Translations under genes and position numbers: made by a program
Shown here: piece by piece, positions 22,148 through 32,776 of the stretch
Layout: the number at the start of each line of letters is the position of its first letter
How positions within the stretch are numbered: position 1 is the stretch's first letter
Notes under the pieces: generated by a model
Databases searched by the model: none
The model's input: the letters and a program-made list of their open reading frames with translations, nothing else
Told to the model about the DNA's origin: nothing
Source: Cladocopium goreaui
Taxonomy: Eukaryota > Sar > Dinophyceae > Suessiales > Symbiodiniaceae
Length of the DNA stretch: 64,000 nucleotides
Assembly (NCBI GenBank): GCA_947184155.2
Contig: CAMXCT020002768.1
Location: 124,001-188,000, forward strand
Direction: 5' to 3'

Positions 22148-23204
22148 TATATATATATATGATATATATATATATGATATCTATATATATATATATGATA
22201 TATATATATGATATCTATATATATATATATGATATATATATATATATGATATAAATATATATATGATATATATATATATGATATATATATATATATATGA
22301 TATCTATATATATGATATATATATGATATGTATATATATAAAGATATGATATATATATGATATATATATATATGATATATATATATGATATCTATATATA
22401 TGATGTATATATATATATGATATATATATATATGATATATATATATGATACCTATATATATATGATATATATATATATATGATATATATATATGATATAT
22501 ATATATATATGATACCTATATATATATATGATATATATATGATATATATATGATATATATATGATATATATATGATATATATATGATATATATATGATAT
22601 ATATATGATATATATATGAGATATATATATATATTAAATATATGATATATATATATCTATGATATATATATATGATATATATATATATATATGATATATA
22701 TATATGATATCTATATATATGATGTATATATATATATATATGATATATATATATATGATATCTATATATATGATATATATATGATATCTATATATATATG
22801 ATATATATATATGATATGAAAAAAATATATGATATATATATGATATATATATATATGATATATATATATATATATGATATTTATATATATGATATATATA
22901 TGATATATATATATGATATCTATATATATATGATATATATATATATATGATATGAAAAAAATATATGATATATATATGATATATATATATGATATATATA
23001 TATATATATATGATATTTATATATATGATATATATATATGATATGTATATATATATGATATATATATATGATATCTATATATATGATATATATATATGAT
23101 ATCTATATATATATGATATATATATATGATATCTATATATATATGATATATATATATATATGATGTGTATATATATATATATGATATATATATATATATG
23201 ATAG
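22148..23204. repeat. TA/GATAT microsatellite, right part
   Basis: About 1.06 kb of ATATATGATATAT with few other bases. A GATATGAAAAAAATATAT variant appears twice (near 22814 and 22951), a sign of internal segment duplication. Confidence 0.9.
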
Positions 23205-23823
23205 AATATCATCATATGCTCATTTGCCATCCGTTCTGGCTTCCGTTCGTTTTCAGGAAACCATCCGAAAAGCCAGGGAGAACGCCTGCAGGACGGCCCT
23301 TTTTTTGTTCACCATGAATGATGGTGAGTTTTATGGATGGTGACTATGGCGTTTTCACTATCTAAAATAGGAAAGAACCATGTTTATGACAATCAATGAT
23401 TTTCATGGGGTTTCAACTGTCAAAGATAGGAGAATTCAATGCTGATTAGAAGTGGTTTTTAGGGCCGAATCATCTCAATTATCATCTCCTTCTGAAAAAT
23501 TTCCATAAGAATTCCATAACATTTGCATAACATCTCCATGTCATCTCCAGGGGCTGAGAGATTTTCTCCAGGGGCTCGTTTTTTTGCGTCCCATTGAGGA
23601 TGTGGCCGGCTGATAAGGTGGCGTGCTACTGGGATGAGGTGGATCCTTGGTGGAAGATGTTCGACATTTTCCCATGAAAGCCTCCATTAAATCATGGTAT
23701 AGAGTGAAAGAGGGTATATACCATACCTCTATTTCTATGAGTCCCCATCCATCCCCCATCCATCCAACCATCAAACCATCCATCAATCTAATTATTTTCA
23801 AAACCCAGCAATCCAAATTCATT

Positions 23824-23948
23824 TACCCTCTGGTTATGACTAACAGTTCACCATGGTTAAGCCATGGCCCATAGAAATAGATGGTTGACCGAACTTATTA
23901 GCATGGTGGATCTTTCCATGGCGAACTGTTAGTCACAACCAGATGGTA
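23824..23948. repeat. Family A element, A2 subtype
   Basis: 125 bp. The A2 subtype has inner arms GTTATGACTAACAGTTC and GAACTGTTAGTCACAACC in place of AACATAGCTAT. The right end is CAGATGGTA. Confidence 0.8.
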
Positions 23949-24039
23949 TATTAAAACTAGGATTGATGGACATTTCCAATGATGAACTTAGCCCATGAAA
24001 ACTAGGATTCCTCAATTGCCACGTTTGATTACCAGAGAG

Positions 24040-24150
24040 AACCCTACAGTAATTTCACATGGCTATGGACGCCATGGCCCATGGCTGGTTTGATGATTTG
24101 TCTCTTAAAACGGGTGATTTTCTATAGCTATGTCAAAACACCAGAGGGTA
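24040..24150. repeat. Family A element, diverged copy
   Basis: The right end is intact (CACCAGAGGGTA). The left end is degraded to ACCCTACAGTAATTTCACAT. Confidence 0.55.
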
Positions 24151-24520
24151 TCAGATGCAAACCACGAGTAATTGATGGTATCAGATGCAAACCATAGGAC
24201 CATGAGTAATTTGAGATATTCTTGGGGATTTTTACTGGCTAATAAATGGGAATGTGATAAATCTGGGTAAATGATGGTGCGACCTCACGCAATCGCGATG
24301 CAATTCTGGAATGATGCTTACGATCGGGATAACTTTTCCAAACAAGACTTTAGGTAAGGTAGGTGAATGATTGTATTTTGGCCTCATGCAATGTTACTTG
24401 AGCCTGGATTTTTTTTAATTTTTTGCCCTGAAACCATACTTTCCCTATAAGCAACTTGCACCAGAATCGATCCAATATGATCCAGTAACAAACAGGGCTT
24501 CAGGGTTTCGGGCCAAGGGA

Positions 24521-24634
24521 TGCCCTCTGGTAAACATACATAGCCATAGCTACTGAAAATGACGAAATAGTGGATTTTCCCATTGAAAATGGTGATTTTA
24601 ACCATCGTTTTTTGTAAACGTTTACCAGAGGGTA
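24521..24634. repeat. Family A element, copy 7
   Basis: 114 bp, left end TGCCCTCTGG, right arm altered to TTTTTTGTAAACGTTTACC, which is itself palindromic around AAACGTTT. Confidence 0.75.
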
Positions 24635-24778
24635 ATGACATCGGCCGCCATTTTGCGACAGATGGCACAGGAGACTGGGCCTTCGTACCAGCCCATTCCT
24701 TTCGGATGTTTGCCTGGTTTTTGGTGATTGAGTGCCAATTCTTGTTGGTTACATCAACATAAATCATGAACATTGTTA

Positions 24779-24888
24779 TACCCTCTGGTTATGACTGTCA
24801 CAGTTCGCCATGGTTAAGCCATGGCCCATAGTTAAATAGATGGTGTACCGAACAAAAATAGCATGGTGGATCTTTCCATGGCGAACTG
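24779..24888. repeat. Family A element, A2 subtype, 3'-truncated
   Basis: The left end is intact. The right arm stops at GGCGAACTGCTG and the terminal CCAGAGGGTA is missing. Confidence 0.65.
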
Positions 24889-25430
24889 CTGATTTCGTAC
24901 TCAATGACTTGACCCGGTGACCCATGTGACCCATATCCGTCTCTGCTGAAATTTCGCTCAGGAAAAGCGATTGAAATCTGAGCAATACATCGACCATGTG
25001 AGGTGTGCAGGGAAGTGAAGGGCAAGGATGAAATTCTGAAAAGCGTCCCTGCCACCAGGCATATCAAGTTAGGAAAACTTGGCACAGCACCTTTCTCCCA
25101 GAATTTTCAATCTACAGTACCATCTTCCTAGATTTTTTCAGGAAGAAAGATGGCGAAATCAAGAAGATTGAATATGACTTTTCCTTTTCCTATCTTATCC
25201 GATCTTACGAAAAATCAGAATAGATCGGATTGTCATGATCCTCAACAGCCTGGCACGACCATGGCTTCTCCCAGTCGCACAAAACCCATGGTGTTTTCCC
25301 CCAGTTCCGCGTTCCGCTAGGAGCAAGATGTTCGTGCAAGTGGACCAGGACCAAGATGGCAGAGTCGTTTGGTGATGGCATTGGGATGATGACATTGATG
25401 ATCATCCCCAGATATCTTGGGAAATTTTTG

Positions 25431-25561
25431 GCGTCTGGTTATGACCAACTAACTAAGGGCAAGCCATGGAAAAAAATCACCATGCTATTAAGATTATTTT
25501 TGGAACGGTAAACCATCTATAGGGTGGAACATTCTCCATGATGTTAAATAACCAGAGGGTA
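25431..25561. repeat. Family A element, diverged copy
   Basis: Left TCTGGTTATGACCAAC, right AAATAACCAGAGGGTA, with an enlarged centre. Confidence 0.6.
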
Positions 25562-26040
25562 GACTATATAGAATAATAGTGGGATAAGAATGGATAATTA
25601 TGGGATGAGACATTTAAGACATTGTAACAAGAATAAACCATCCCATATTGAGGTGAGTTGTTGGAAGAATTGGAGGTTCACTATTGGGTATACCACTATT
25701 TAGGATGTAACATTGGATGGTTTATTCTCGGGTGGGCACCAGCTAAGTTGCAGGAAATACGAGGATAGCTAAGTTGGGAATCACAACTATAACATACTAT
25801 AACCCTAGTAAATATGGTTATGACATATGCATAATATATATATATATCTAGCAACTATTATTACACATAATATGTATATATATATGTATAACTCCATTAG
25901 AACTCTGGTTATTACATATACCTCTAATAACTATGGTTATTCCGTTATTCCATATTATTATTGTTGTTATTCTTCTTGTTGTTATTATCATATATAATTA
26001 ATATCTCAATATCTCTATATACATATCAAGTTCAACAAGT

Positions 26041-26163
26041 CTGGGTAAATTATGTTGCGACCTCACTGTTCTCCCGAACCCTGGAATCATGGTTAATAAG
26101 AGGAATCATCCCCGTTTATGGCCGAACTATTCAGGTTAGTGAATTATTATTTCATTTACCCAG
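26041..26163 (+). repeat. Family E element, copy 1
   Basis: Family E starts CTGGGTAAAT and ends TTTACCCAG (inverted ends). The core carries TTCTCCCGAACCCTGGAATC, GAATCATCCCC and TATTCAGGTTAGTGAA. The last CAG (26161-26163) sits exactly before an open coding-like exon at 26164. Confidence 0.7.
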
Positions 26164-26330
26164 ACAAGTGAATCTAACCCCCCAAGCCCAACACAACACC
26201 AGCCCTGAGGTGAGCTTCGAGGAAGCCAAGGCCCTGATCTGCAAATCCCTGAGCTGCGCAGCGGATTTGACCAAAGCACCCGGCCCCACGCGGGACGACG
26301 CTCGGCCGTCCTCAAAGATGACTGGAAAAT
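26164..26330 (+). CDS. Orphan exon, possibly EF-hand gene
   Basis: Open directly from the family E terminal CAG. The frame contains SPEVSFEEAKALICKSLSC then AADLTKAPGPTRDDARPSS, with strong GC-rich codon use. It may belong to the EF-hand gene, as the next + strand exon after the retrotransposon, but intervening phases were not resolved. Confidence 0.45.
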
Positions 26331-26901
26331 CCCTGAAAACTATGGATTTTCCCGTATAAATAGAGGGTTTAAAGGGGAAAATCATGCAGAATCATGATGA
26401 AATGCTGGGTTTAAGATGGGTTGGAATATGGTTTAATAGATTTAATAGGGATAATATTGGGATAACAATGGTATAATCATAGGATATTGGTGGACCCGCT
26501 GTACCGTGTCCTCAAACATGGCTAGCTGGAAAATCCCTCCATAAATAGAGGTTTTATAGCTGGGAAAATCATCTGATATGGGATTTTCCATATGTTGTAG
26601 AGTTTGATTACCGGAAGGTAAATCTCGAAAATGTGGGCTTTATGCTGGAGACATCATGATGTATATATCATTTTAGAATCTAAAGGATGAGTCAGTTGGT
26701 TTACTTTGACCCAACAGATATCTCCACCCAGCCGACTGTGTTGCCCGGGCAATGTGGGTATCCCACCATCCCATGTGTCACAACAGGTTCAACTTGGATT
26801 TCTGTGGTGAATCTGTGGGGAACCACAACTGTTGACAGATATTAGTACCAAAATGGTGCACCAGCAAACTATCGCCACACTTTAAGCTGGTTATCCATGT
26901 T

Positions 26902-27005
26902 TACCCTCTGGTATACTAACATAGCCATGGAAAATCACCATTTTTAATGGGTAAATCCACTATAAATGGCAATTTTCCATAGCTATGTTAGTATACCAGA
27001 GGGTA
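26902..27005. repeat. Family A element, copy 8
   Basis: 104 bp, nearly perfect palindrome with GTATACTAACATAG and CTATGTTAGTATACC inner arms. Confidence 0.85.
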
Positions 27006-27032
27006 TCATTATCATCTTAGAGACATCCCCAG

Positions 27033-27085
27033 TCGAGGAAGTTCGTTTAGCCTTCGATGCGCACGATGCTTGGCGGATGTGACGA
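27033..27085 (+). CDS. Possible EF-hand helix exon
   Basis: After ATCCCCAG the frame reads EEVRLAFDAHDAW. This resembles the entering helix and first loop residues of an EF-hand (compare DRVREAFKTWDTEGDG at 9.7 kb). It ends near GC/GA donor-like bases. Very short and tentative. Confidence 0.3.
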
Positions 27086-27900
27086 AGGGAACGCTTCCTC
27101 TTTTCGCGTCTGTGCAAATGGGTGATGATTAAATCAATGAACATGAAAACACCATTTGAGAAAATCCAAATGGTATATTTTTTTCATGAGAAAATCCATA
27201 GACCATGATTCTTTGCTGTAAAATCACTTTAGGGTTGTCCCTGCTACAGCAGAGCACCACGACCAGCGTGACCAGCGCGCGGCATCCCCAGCATCCCCAG
27301 CAGCAGGTTTTTTTGCTCCTGTGAGTTGAACTGACACTTGATGCGATTGATCCAGATTTATTGATATTTATATAGATCAATCAACAACAAATAATATTGA
27401 TATTATATCCATTTATCATATTTTATCACTACTTGATCCAGATTTTATACTGATATTCAGTATGTAGCTTATTATGAGTGACTTATTCAATCAACTTGGT
27501 AACTTGATTTGGTCAATTGAGTAGTGATTATCACTGACACTAGATCGATTGGATGGATCCAAATCGCGAACGAATCGCCATTCATCCTCAACTCTTAGAC
27601 TTGGTCTCAGATCAATGGGAAATTTCAGGAACCTAACTTGGAGGTACTTACCATCTATAAGGCCTATTTTTTTTTGGCCTATGTAAGGGAATATCCCCGC
27701 AAAAGATGGCCAACAATACGGTACGTTTACGTACCTCCATCTGTTGGATCCTGAAATTCCCATTGATCAGAGATGGAAACAAATCCACAGATATCCTCAG
27801 AGATATCCTCAGAGATTTTCACATATCCCCCAGATATTTGAGATATTTCTCAGCAATATGACCAGATATACCCAGGATCCCCAGATATATATGAAAGCTC

Positions 27901-28016
27901 ATATGGGTATGGATCAATACCTATAGATACCATATTTTAGTGGGATGAACATCCATAAATCCCAGCTATTTTGATGTGAACTACAGGGGTACCAGGGTTT
28001 TGACCCATCCCCATAT
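27901..28016 (+). repeat. Family D element, copy 1
   Basis: Family D runs from ATATGGCTATGGATCAATAC to GTTTTGACACACTGCCATAT, with a core GTGGGATGAACATCCAT and AGCTATTTTGATGT. This copy has ends ATATGGGTATGG and CCATCCCCATAT. Confidence 0.7.
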
Positions 28017-28089
28017 GACTCATTATCCATTCCAAACACTGAACGAATCCCTGGAAGTGCGCCATTGAAACGGTCCGATCGCCTGTGAG

Positions 28090-28199
28090 GACACCCTCGT
28101 TGAGGGTCGCGGGCGAATGGGCGTGGAGGAGTTCGTGAACTTGGCTCGTGCCTGGGCCGCGGCTTCCGAGGTTCGAAAAAAGCGACTGGAAAGAAAGTG
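28090..28199 (+). CDS. Probable EF-hand exon
   Basis: The frame opens after TGTGAG and reads DTLVEGRGRMGVEEFVNLAR followed by AWAAASEVRKKRLERK. The EGRGRMGVEEF stretch fits the second half of an EF-hand loop, with Gly at 6, Met at 8 and Glu at 12, but lacks the acids at positions 1 and 5. It ends at GTATAC, and family A copy 9 starts three bases later. It is likely a later exon of the 9.7-kb EF-hand gene. Confidence 0.5.
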
Positions 28200-28202
28200 G
28201 TA

Positions 28203-28306
28203 TACCCTCTGGTAAACTAACATAGCTGTGGAAAATCACCATTTTTAATGGGAAAACTCACTATAAATGGCCATTTTCAATAGCTACGTTAAATTACCAG
28301 AGGGTA
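28203..28306. repeat. Family A element, copy 9
   Basis: 104 bp, intact ends, forward centre. It begins inside the splice donor region of the preceding exon. Confidence 0.85.
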
Positions 28307-29046
28307 GGTTTTAAGTGCTGCATCAAAAAGCCTAGAATCCTAAACTATGAAGCTATAGTAGTGGATATAGTATGATATAGTTGTAGTATCCACAAAAAAC
28401 TCTTACTACCGATTTTCTGGTGATGAGAAAACAATGGTGAACTGGGTCTGAACATGTCCCTGGGCCCGCTGGACCCAAGCCAACTGGTGTGATGTTGGTT
28501 CTATCATGGCGTTTTTTTTTTTTTTTTAAAGAGGATTTTCTGATGATCCATGATGATCAACCTGGGTTGATTAAGTGGATTATGGATGATTTCCAGCCAT
28601 GACTCATCATTCATCATTGATCATGCTCATAGTGATTGATCATGGTGAATGGGTGGGTTAAGGCCTTGCTGATTGTGGTTGATTATAAAGGGTTTTATAA
28701 ATGGATTGATTGATGATGATCGGCGATGATTAATCGGGTGGATTTATTCATATATTCATGGATTATGTTTGATCATGCTTGATTATGATCTATGGTTGAT
28801 CTTCACTCCTTAGGATTGTTTTTTCCTGGAAGATAAATATGAGACACCGGCTGAGAATCGTTTCAACACTTCTACAGAGAATCCCCCGATAGAAATCTAT
28901 ATAATCTTTAAAAAAATTGAACAGCCCACAGAAACCTTGGGATTCATATTTGGGACCATTTTTCATCTATAAAAATGGGATAAAATGGGGTCTGAATCCT
29001 TGGGATTTTTGTCTTTTTTTAGGGCTTGGGACCGAGGATATCTGCA

Positions 29047-29099
29047 GGTCATTGTGGCTGAAGCCATGCAAGGCTTCAGTAAAGTGCTGACAGCCTGAG
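29047..29099 (+). CDS. Possible terminal exon
   Basis: After ATATCTGCAG the frame reads VIVAEAMQGFSKVLTA and stops at TGA (29097-29099). It could close the EF-hand gene. Short and unproven. Confidence 0.25.
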
Positions 29100-29688
29100 A
29101 TGCGGAGGGATGGAGAGCTGAAGACCGAGCGTTGCCTCTAATTCATACATACAATTATATATATATATACAGTTATATACAATTATATTTATATATAATT
29201 CTATATATATATATATTATGATAGATTCTGGATTGTCCAGATGAGGTTTTTCGTGGGATGAGTACTCTCCACTGGCGGATTTTCGTGTCGTTTCACCACA
29301 GGATGAGTTTGGGTGAACATGGGAATCATGGGATTGGAGGGTCTATGGCAAGAAATCCCTGTCCAAAACACGAGGGAGTAGAATAGAAAAGGGGAAGTTA
29401 GATGGACTTAGCTGTCGCCAATCATTGGTTGGTGGTTTCCATAAAACGTTGATAGCAGGATTCACTCTGGACCCAGAGATCCAGACAAATGGCTGAACAC
29501 TTCGTGAATTTCACAGTATCAAGAAAAAATGATTTTAAATGCGGATCATGAACGGCCGCCTCACCTTTAAAAGGAAGCTTGTCACCCAGAAATCCCCTCA
29601 CAAATCCCTTAGTTGGACCCATCCTCTCGCTAGTGCGGCCGAAGATGTCCGGTGTGCCAAACGGCAACCGGGCCCCCGGATGTCGACT

Positions 29689-30222
29689 CTATGGATGACT
29701 TGCAACAAATGGAGGGGATGAAACAACTGAGCTGAAGATAATCTGAGGGGATGATTCCCTTTTTTGATGCAGAGTTGAAACCTGTTGACGCAATAGATTC
29801 AAGACGAGCCAACGACCCACATGTAGGAATGAACGTAATTGATCCGTAGAAAGCAAGGCATGGAAAACACATATGGCTACAACTACTTCCAACCCATGAT
29901 TCATTTTCCAACACCATTTTCCATCACAGTTTTTTGTACAGGTTCCATGGTAGTTTTGTGAGGCATCGTACCATGAAGCGAACATGTTTTTTCTTGAGGG
30001 TTCCTGGATCCCAAATCCAAGATCAATTGACAAGGTATCACCATGAGTATCGTCATCCATGTCCAAAGCGTGAAAACGGCCATTCCAAAGTCGCCCCTGG
30101 CGCGGTGCGGATGGTGATGGGGCACCATGCAGACCCCTGGGGTCAGTCACTGCTGGTAGTTCTGTTCCCAAGATTCCTTGATATCGCCCATCATTTTCAT
30201 CCATGTTTGTTGATTCCGCCAT
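29689..30222 (-). CDS. Open - strand frame, 177 aa
   Basis: A long non-repetitive ORF antisense to all its neighbours. Composition is ordinary, with Asp/His-rich (ALDMDDDTHGDTLSIDLGFG) and hydrophobic (VVVAICVFHALL) parts. No family recognised. The + strand is also open in this interval (29934-30392), so this may be a chance frame or a captured fragment. Confidence 0.25.
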   Translation of the reverse strand: MAESTNMDENDGRYQGILGTELPAVTDPRGLHGAPSPSAPRQGRLWNGRFHALDMDDDTHGDTLSIDLGFGIQEPSRKNMFASWYDASQNYHGTCTKNCDGKWCWKMNHGLEVVVAICVFHALLSTDQLRSFLHVGRWLVLNLLRQQVSTLHQKRESSPQIIFSSVVSSPPFVASHP

Positions 30223-30261
30223 GGTTTATCCAAAAATTGCTGCTTATTCACCAGTTACAAC

Positions 30262-30384
30262 AGTGGTCAGTGAAGAACTCACTGTGTGGTGTCGCTGCTT
30301 TCAAGTCCCATCCTCGCAGTGCTCGGCTCGCAGCTCCTCCCAGGGAGAAAACTGCGAAAGTTTGCGATTACCGCGACCACCTTA
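30262..30384 (+). CDS. Orphan exon, unknown protein
   Basis: Frame with FKSHPRSARLAAPPREKTAK and VCDYRDHLK, GC-rich. No family recognised. It could be an early exon of the 30-39-kb gene. Confidence 0.3.
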
Positions 30385-30914
30385 AAAGATAGAACCGTTT
30401 AAAACCTGGAAAGTACGGAGGAAACATCACCCATAACCTTTTTCTATCTTTTTTTGGAGGGTACTAAAGGTAAGTCGCGGGATTGGTTTTCACCACCTGA
30501 TTGGGGTAGATTGCTTGGGTTTAGCCATCATTGGGGGGTTAACCATCATGAGTTTAGCCATCATGAAATCGATAGTGAGTTAACCAGCAACGATAAATGG
30601 AGGAAAAGACACCCAGTTAAAAATGACATCAGTGGGTATATCATGATATATCTACGGTTAATACGTTTGCCATGGGAAGGAGTTGGGAATTGTGAAAGCA
30701 CTTCGAAATGACATGGATGCCAGAGAGTTGGGGAATTGGAAGATACGAATTTCCTGCAAGGATTGTAGTAACATGTAGTAACCCTTTAGTCTACAATCCT
30801 ACTACAATAGTTGTAAAATTATCTGAAAACGATGCAGAAGAAGTTATGTCCCAGAGACTTTTCGGATGTTTCCCCCCAAAAGCCTCCAGGTTTACAACTA
30901 AGCTATTTCCAGTT

Positions 30915-31012
30915 CCAGTTCGCTCCATCAGCAGGTTCCTGGGAAGTGTCTTCCAAGAGTCTCTGGAGAACTGTGTCCCTTGGCTGCGTCTCAAGCGGCC
31001 TCAACGCAAATA
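30915..31012 (+). CDS. Orphan exon, unknown protein
   Basis: Frame with RSISRFLGSVFQESLENCVP then WLRLKRPQRK, amphipathic and basic. No family recognised. Confidence 0.35.
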
Positions 31013-31378
31013 TTTGCCTGATCCCCAAGTCACCATGAGGTTTCAAGGACTAAGTCATGGTCCAATTTTGGATGACTGGGGGATGATTTGGATGATTTGG
31101 GGCTAGTTCCCCATGACTTAGGAACCCCCTCCAATATTGTTAAATAGGGATCAGAGTGGGATCATAGTGATTTTCCCAGCTAGAAACCTCTATTTCGTGG
31201 GCGGATTTCGCAGCTAGCCAGGTTCGACATCGGAGGGTACTTTGATTCTTGTTGCATCTTGTTGCTATTCAATTGGCGAATCAAACATTGCTGGGGAATA
31301 TTTTTTTTTGTTTTATTTGATTTTTTTGATTAGTTGGTGTTTGAACCATGATGAATCGGATTGAATTGCTGTATCTCA

Positions 31379-31481
31379 GCAACTGGCACCAGGCTCATCG
31401 CTTGCGCAGCGCAGCAAATCGCCTTTCAGCTCCAGACCAGTGGGTGCGCACACCATCCGGTCCCCACTCAGCTTGGAAGGT
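31379..31481 (+). CDS. Orphan exon, unknown protein
   Basis: Begins after TATCTCAG. The frame with NWHQAHRLRSAANRLSAPDQ ends at AAG before GTGGTC. A second + frame is also open with similar GC3. Confidence 0.35.
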
Positions 31482-32170
31482 GGTCTACCAATCCACATGG
31501 CAGGGTCCAACTGTGAGTTGGGAAGATGCTGTTCTGGTTGTCTTGTGTCACAACCGACCACTAGGCTTGGAATCCAACTTGTCCAGGTTAGATGCAAGTC
31601 TTGAAGGGTTTTAACATATTTCAACTTACAGGCGCGAAGTGGTCATGTGGTACCCTAGCCTGGAGGAATGCTGCCTATATCCCCATCGCAACTAAATGCA
31701 GACATCGCCAGTGTAATTGGCACTTGCATTGTTTTGAAGATACTTCCCAGTCCATCCATCATCAGAAGAGAACGGACTCCTTTCATAAGAGCTCTTCAAA
31801 CCGCATCCTTTCAAACTTTGGGTTTGTCTGAACATAGAATACCCCAAAATCTCATGATTGATCATCATTTTCCCAATCACATTTCAATTTTCCGCATCAA
31901 CAGGTCACCCCGGCCACCCCCACAGTGAAACCTTAGATTTTCCCCATTCAAAAAGCCATGGGGGGCCAGCCCCCCGTTTTCAGACAACTCATGTTGTTGG
32001 CTAGGCTATACATCCCATCATATCCCATTATGATTCATCATGTATATCCCATTATATCCCAGTTATATATCCCATTGTATCCATACAAGATGTATACATC
32101 TATAATTTCCCAATATTCTCCCCAAATCAGTTGAGCTTGGTACCCCAGTCACCGCACATTTTCCCAACAG

Positions 32171-32264
32171 ATCCTCTTCGTGAGCCCCTTTGCAGTGGAT
32201 GCTGCGGCCGTAGACCTGGGCTTTGTGCAGGAGGGGCGCAAGCCAAAATGGTGGCTGCAACCGG
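32171..32264 (+). CDS. Orphan exon, unknown protein
   Basis: After CCCAACAG the frame reads ILFVSPFAVDAAAVDLGFVQ then EGRKPKWWLQPG. High GC3. It precedes the phase-consistent run that starts at 32777, but the junction was not resolved. Confidence 0.45.
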
Positions 32265-32360
32265 GTCCACCATGACTGAGGAATCTCCGAGGATGATTTT
32301 TTTCAGATTCTAAAAGTGGTACATGTTTGAAACTCCTGGGAGTTGTGATATGATTGACCT

Positions 32361-32481
32361 TCTCCTCTGGTAAACAAACAAAAAGCTATGGTTAAAATGG
32401 TCATAGAAATAGTTGATTTTCCCATTAATAGCATGGTGGATCTTTCCAGTTCGTTTTTTGTAAACGTTTACGAGGCCGGGT
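32361..32481. repeat. Family A element, GGCC-ended variant
   Basis: The left end CTCTGGTAAACAAAC is normal. The right end reads GTTTACGAGGCCGGGTA instead of ACCAGAGGGTA. Confidence 0.5.
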
Positions 32482-32776
32482 ATTTTTTTCGGGGTGAAAA
32501 AACTTCAGAATGGGAGACCAAATATGACCAAATCAAGAGACCATCAAGCTGACCTAAACATGGCCACCCTTGGCCACCCGACCACCCTCGTGTTGCGGCT
32601 GTTGGCCTCATTTTGATCCGCATCTTTGACCATGTGTGATGATGTTTCTGCGTTTTTTTGTTTTTACATATACTATTGACATACTACTAGTATATGTGTA
32701 TACAATTGTATATATATAGTCTAGTTGCATACACCGTCACTCATCATATTCTATGCATCATCCATCCCCCATCCAG

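Larger units (their letters stand above)
23205..26040. other. Intron-like noncoding region
   Basis: No GC-rich open frame longer than about 30 codons was found. It contains several family A copies and scattered AT-rich filler. It may be part of a long EF-hand gene intron. Confidence 0.5.

Noticed and set aside
26398..26900. Possible exon in a long stretch with several ATGs
   Set aside because: AT-rich codons, no high-GC3 frame and frequent stops.
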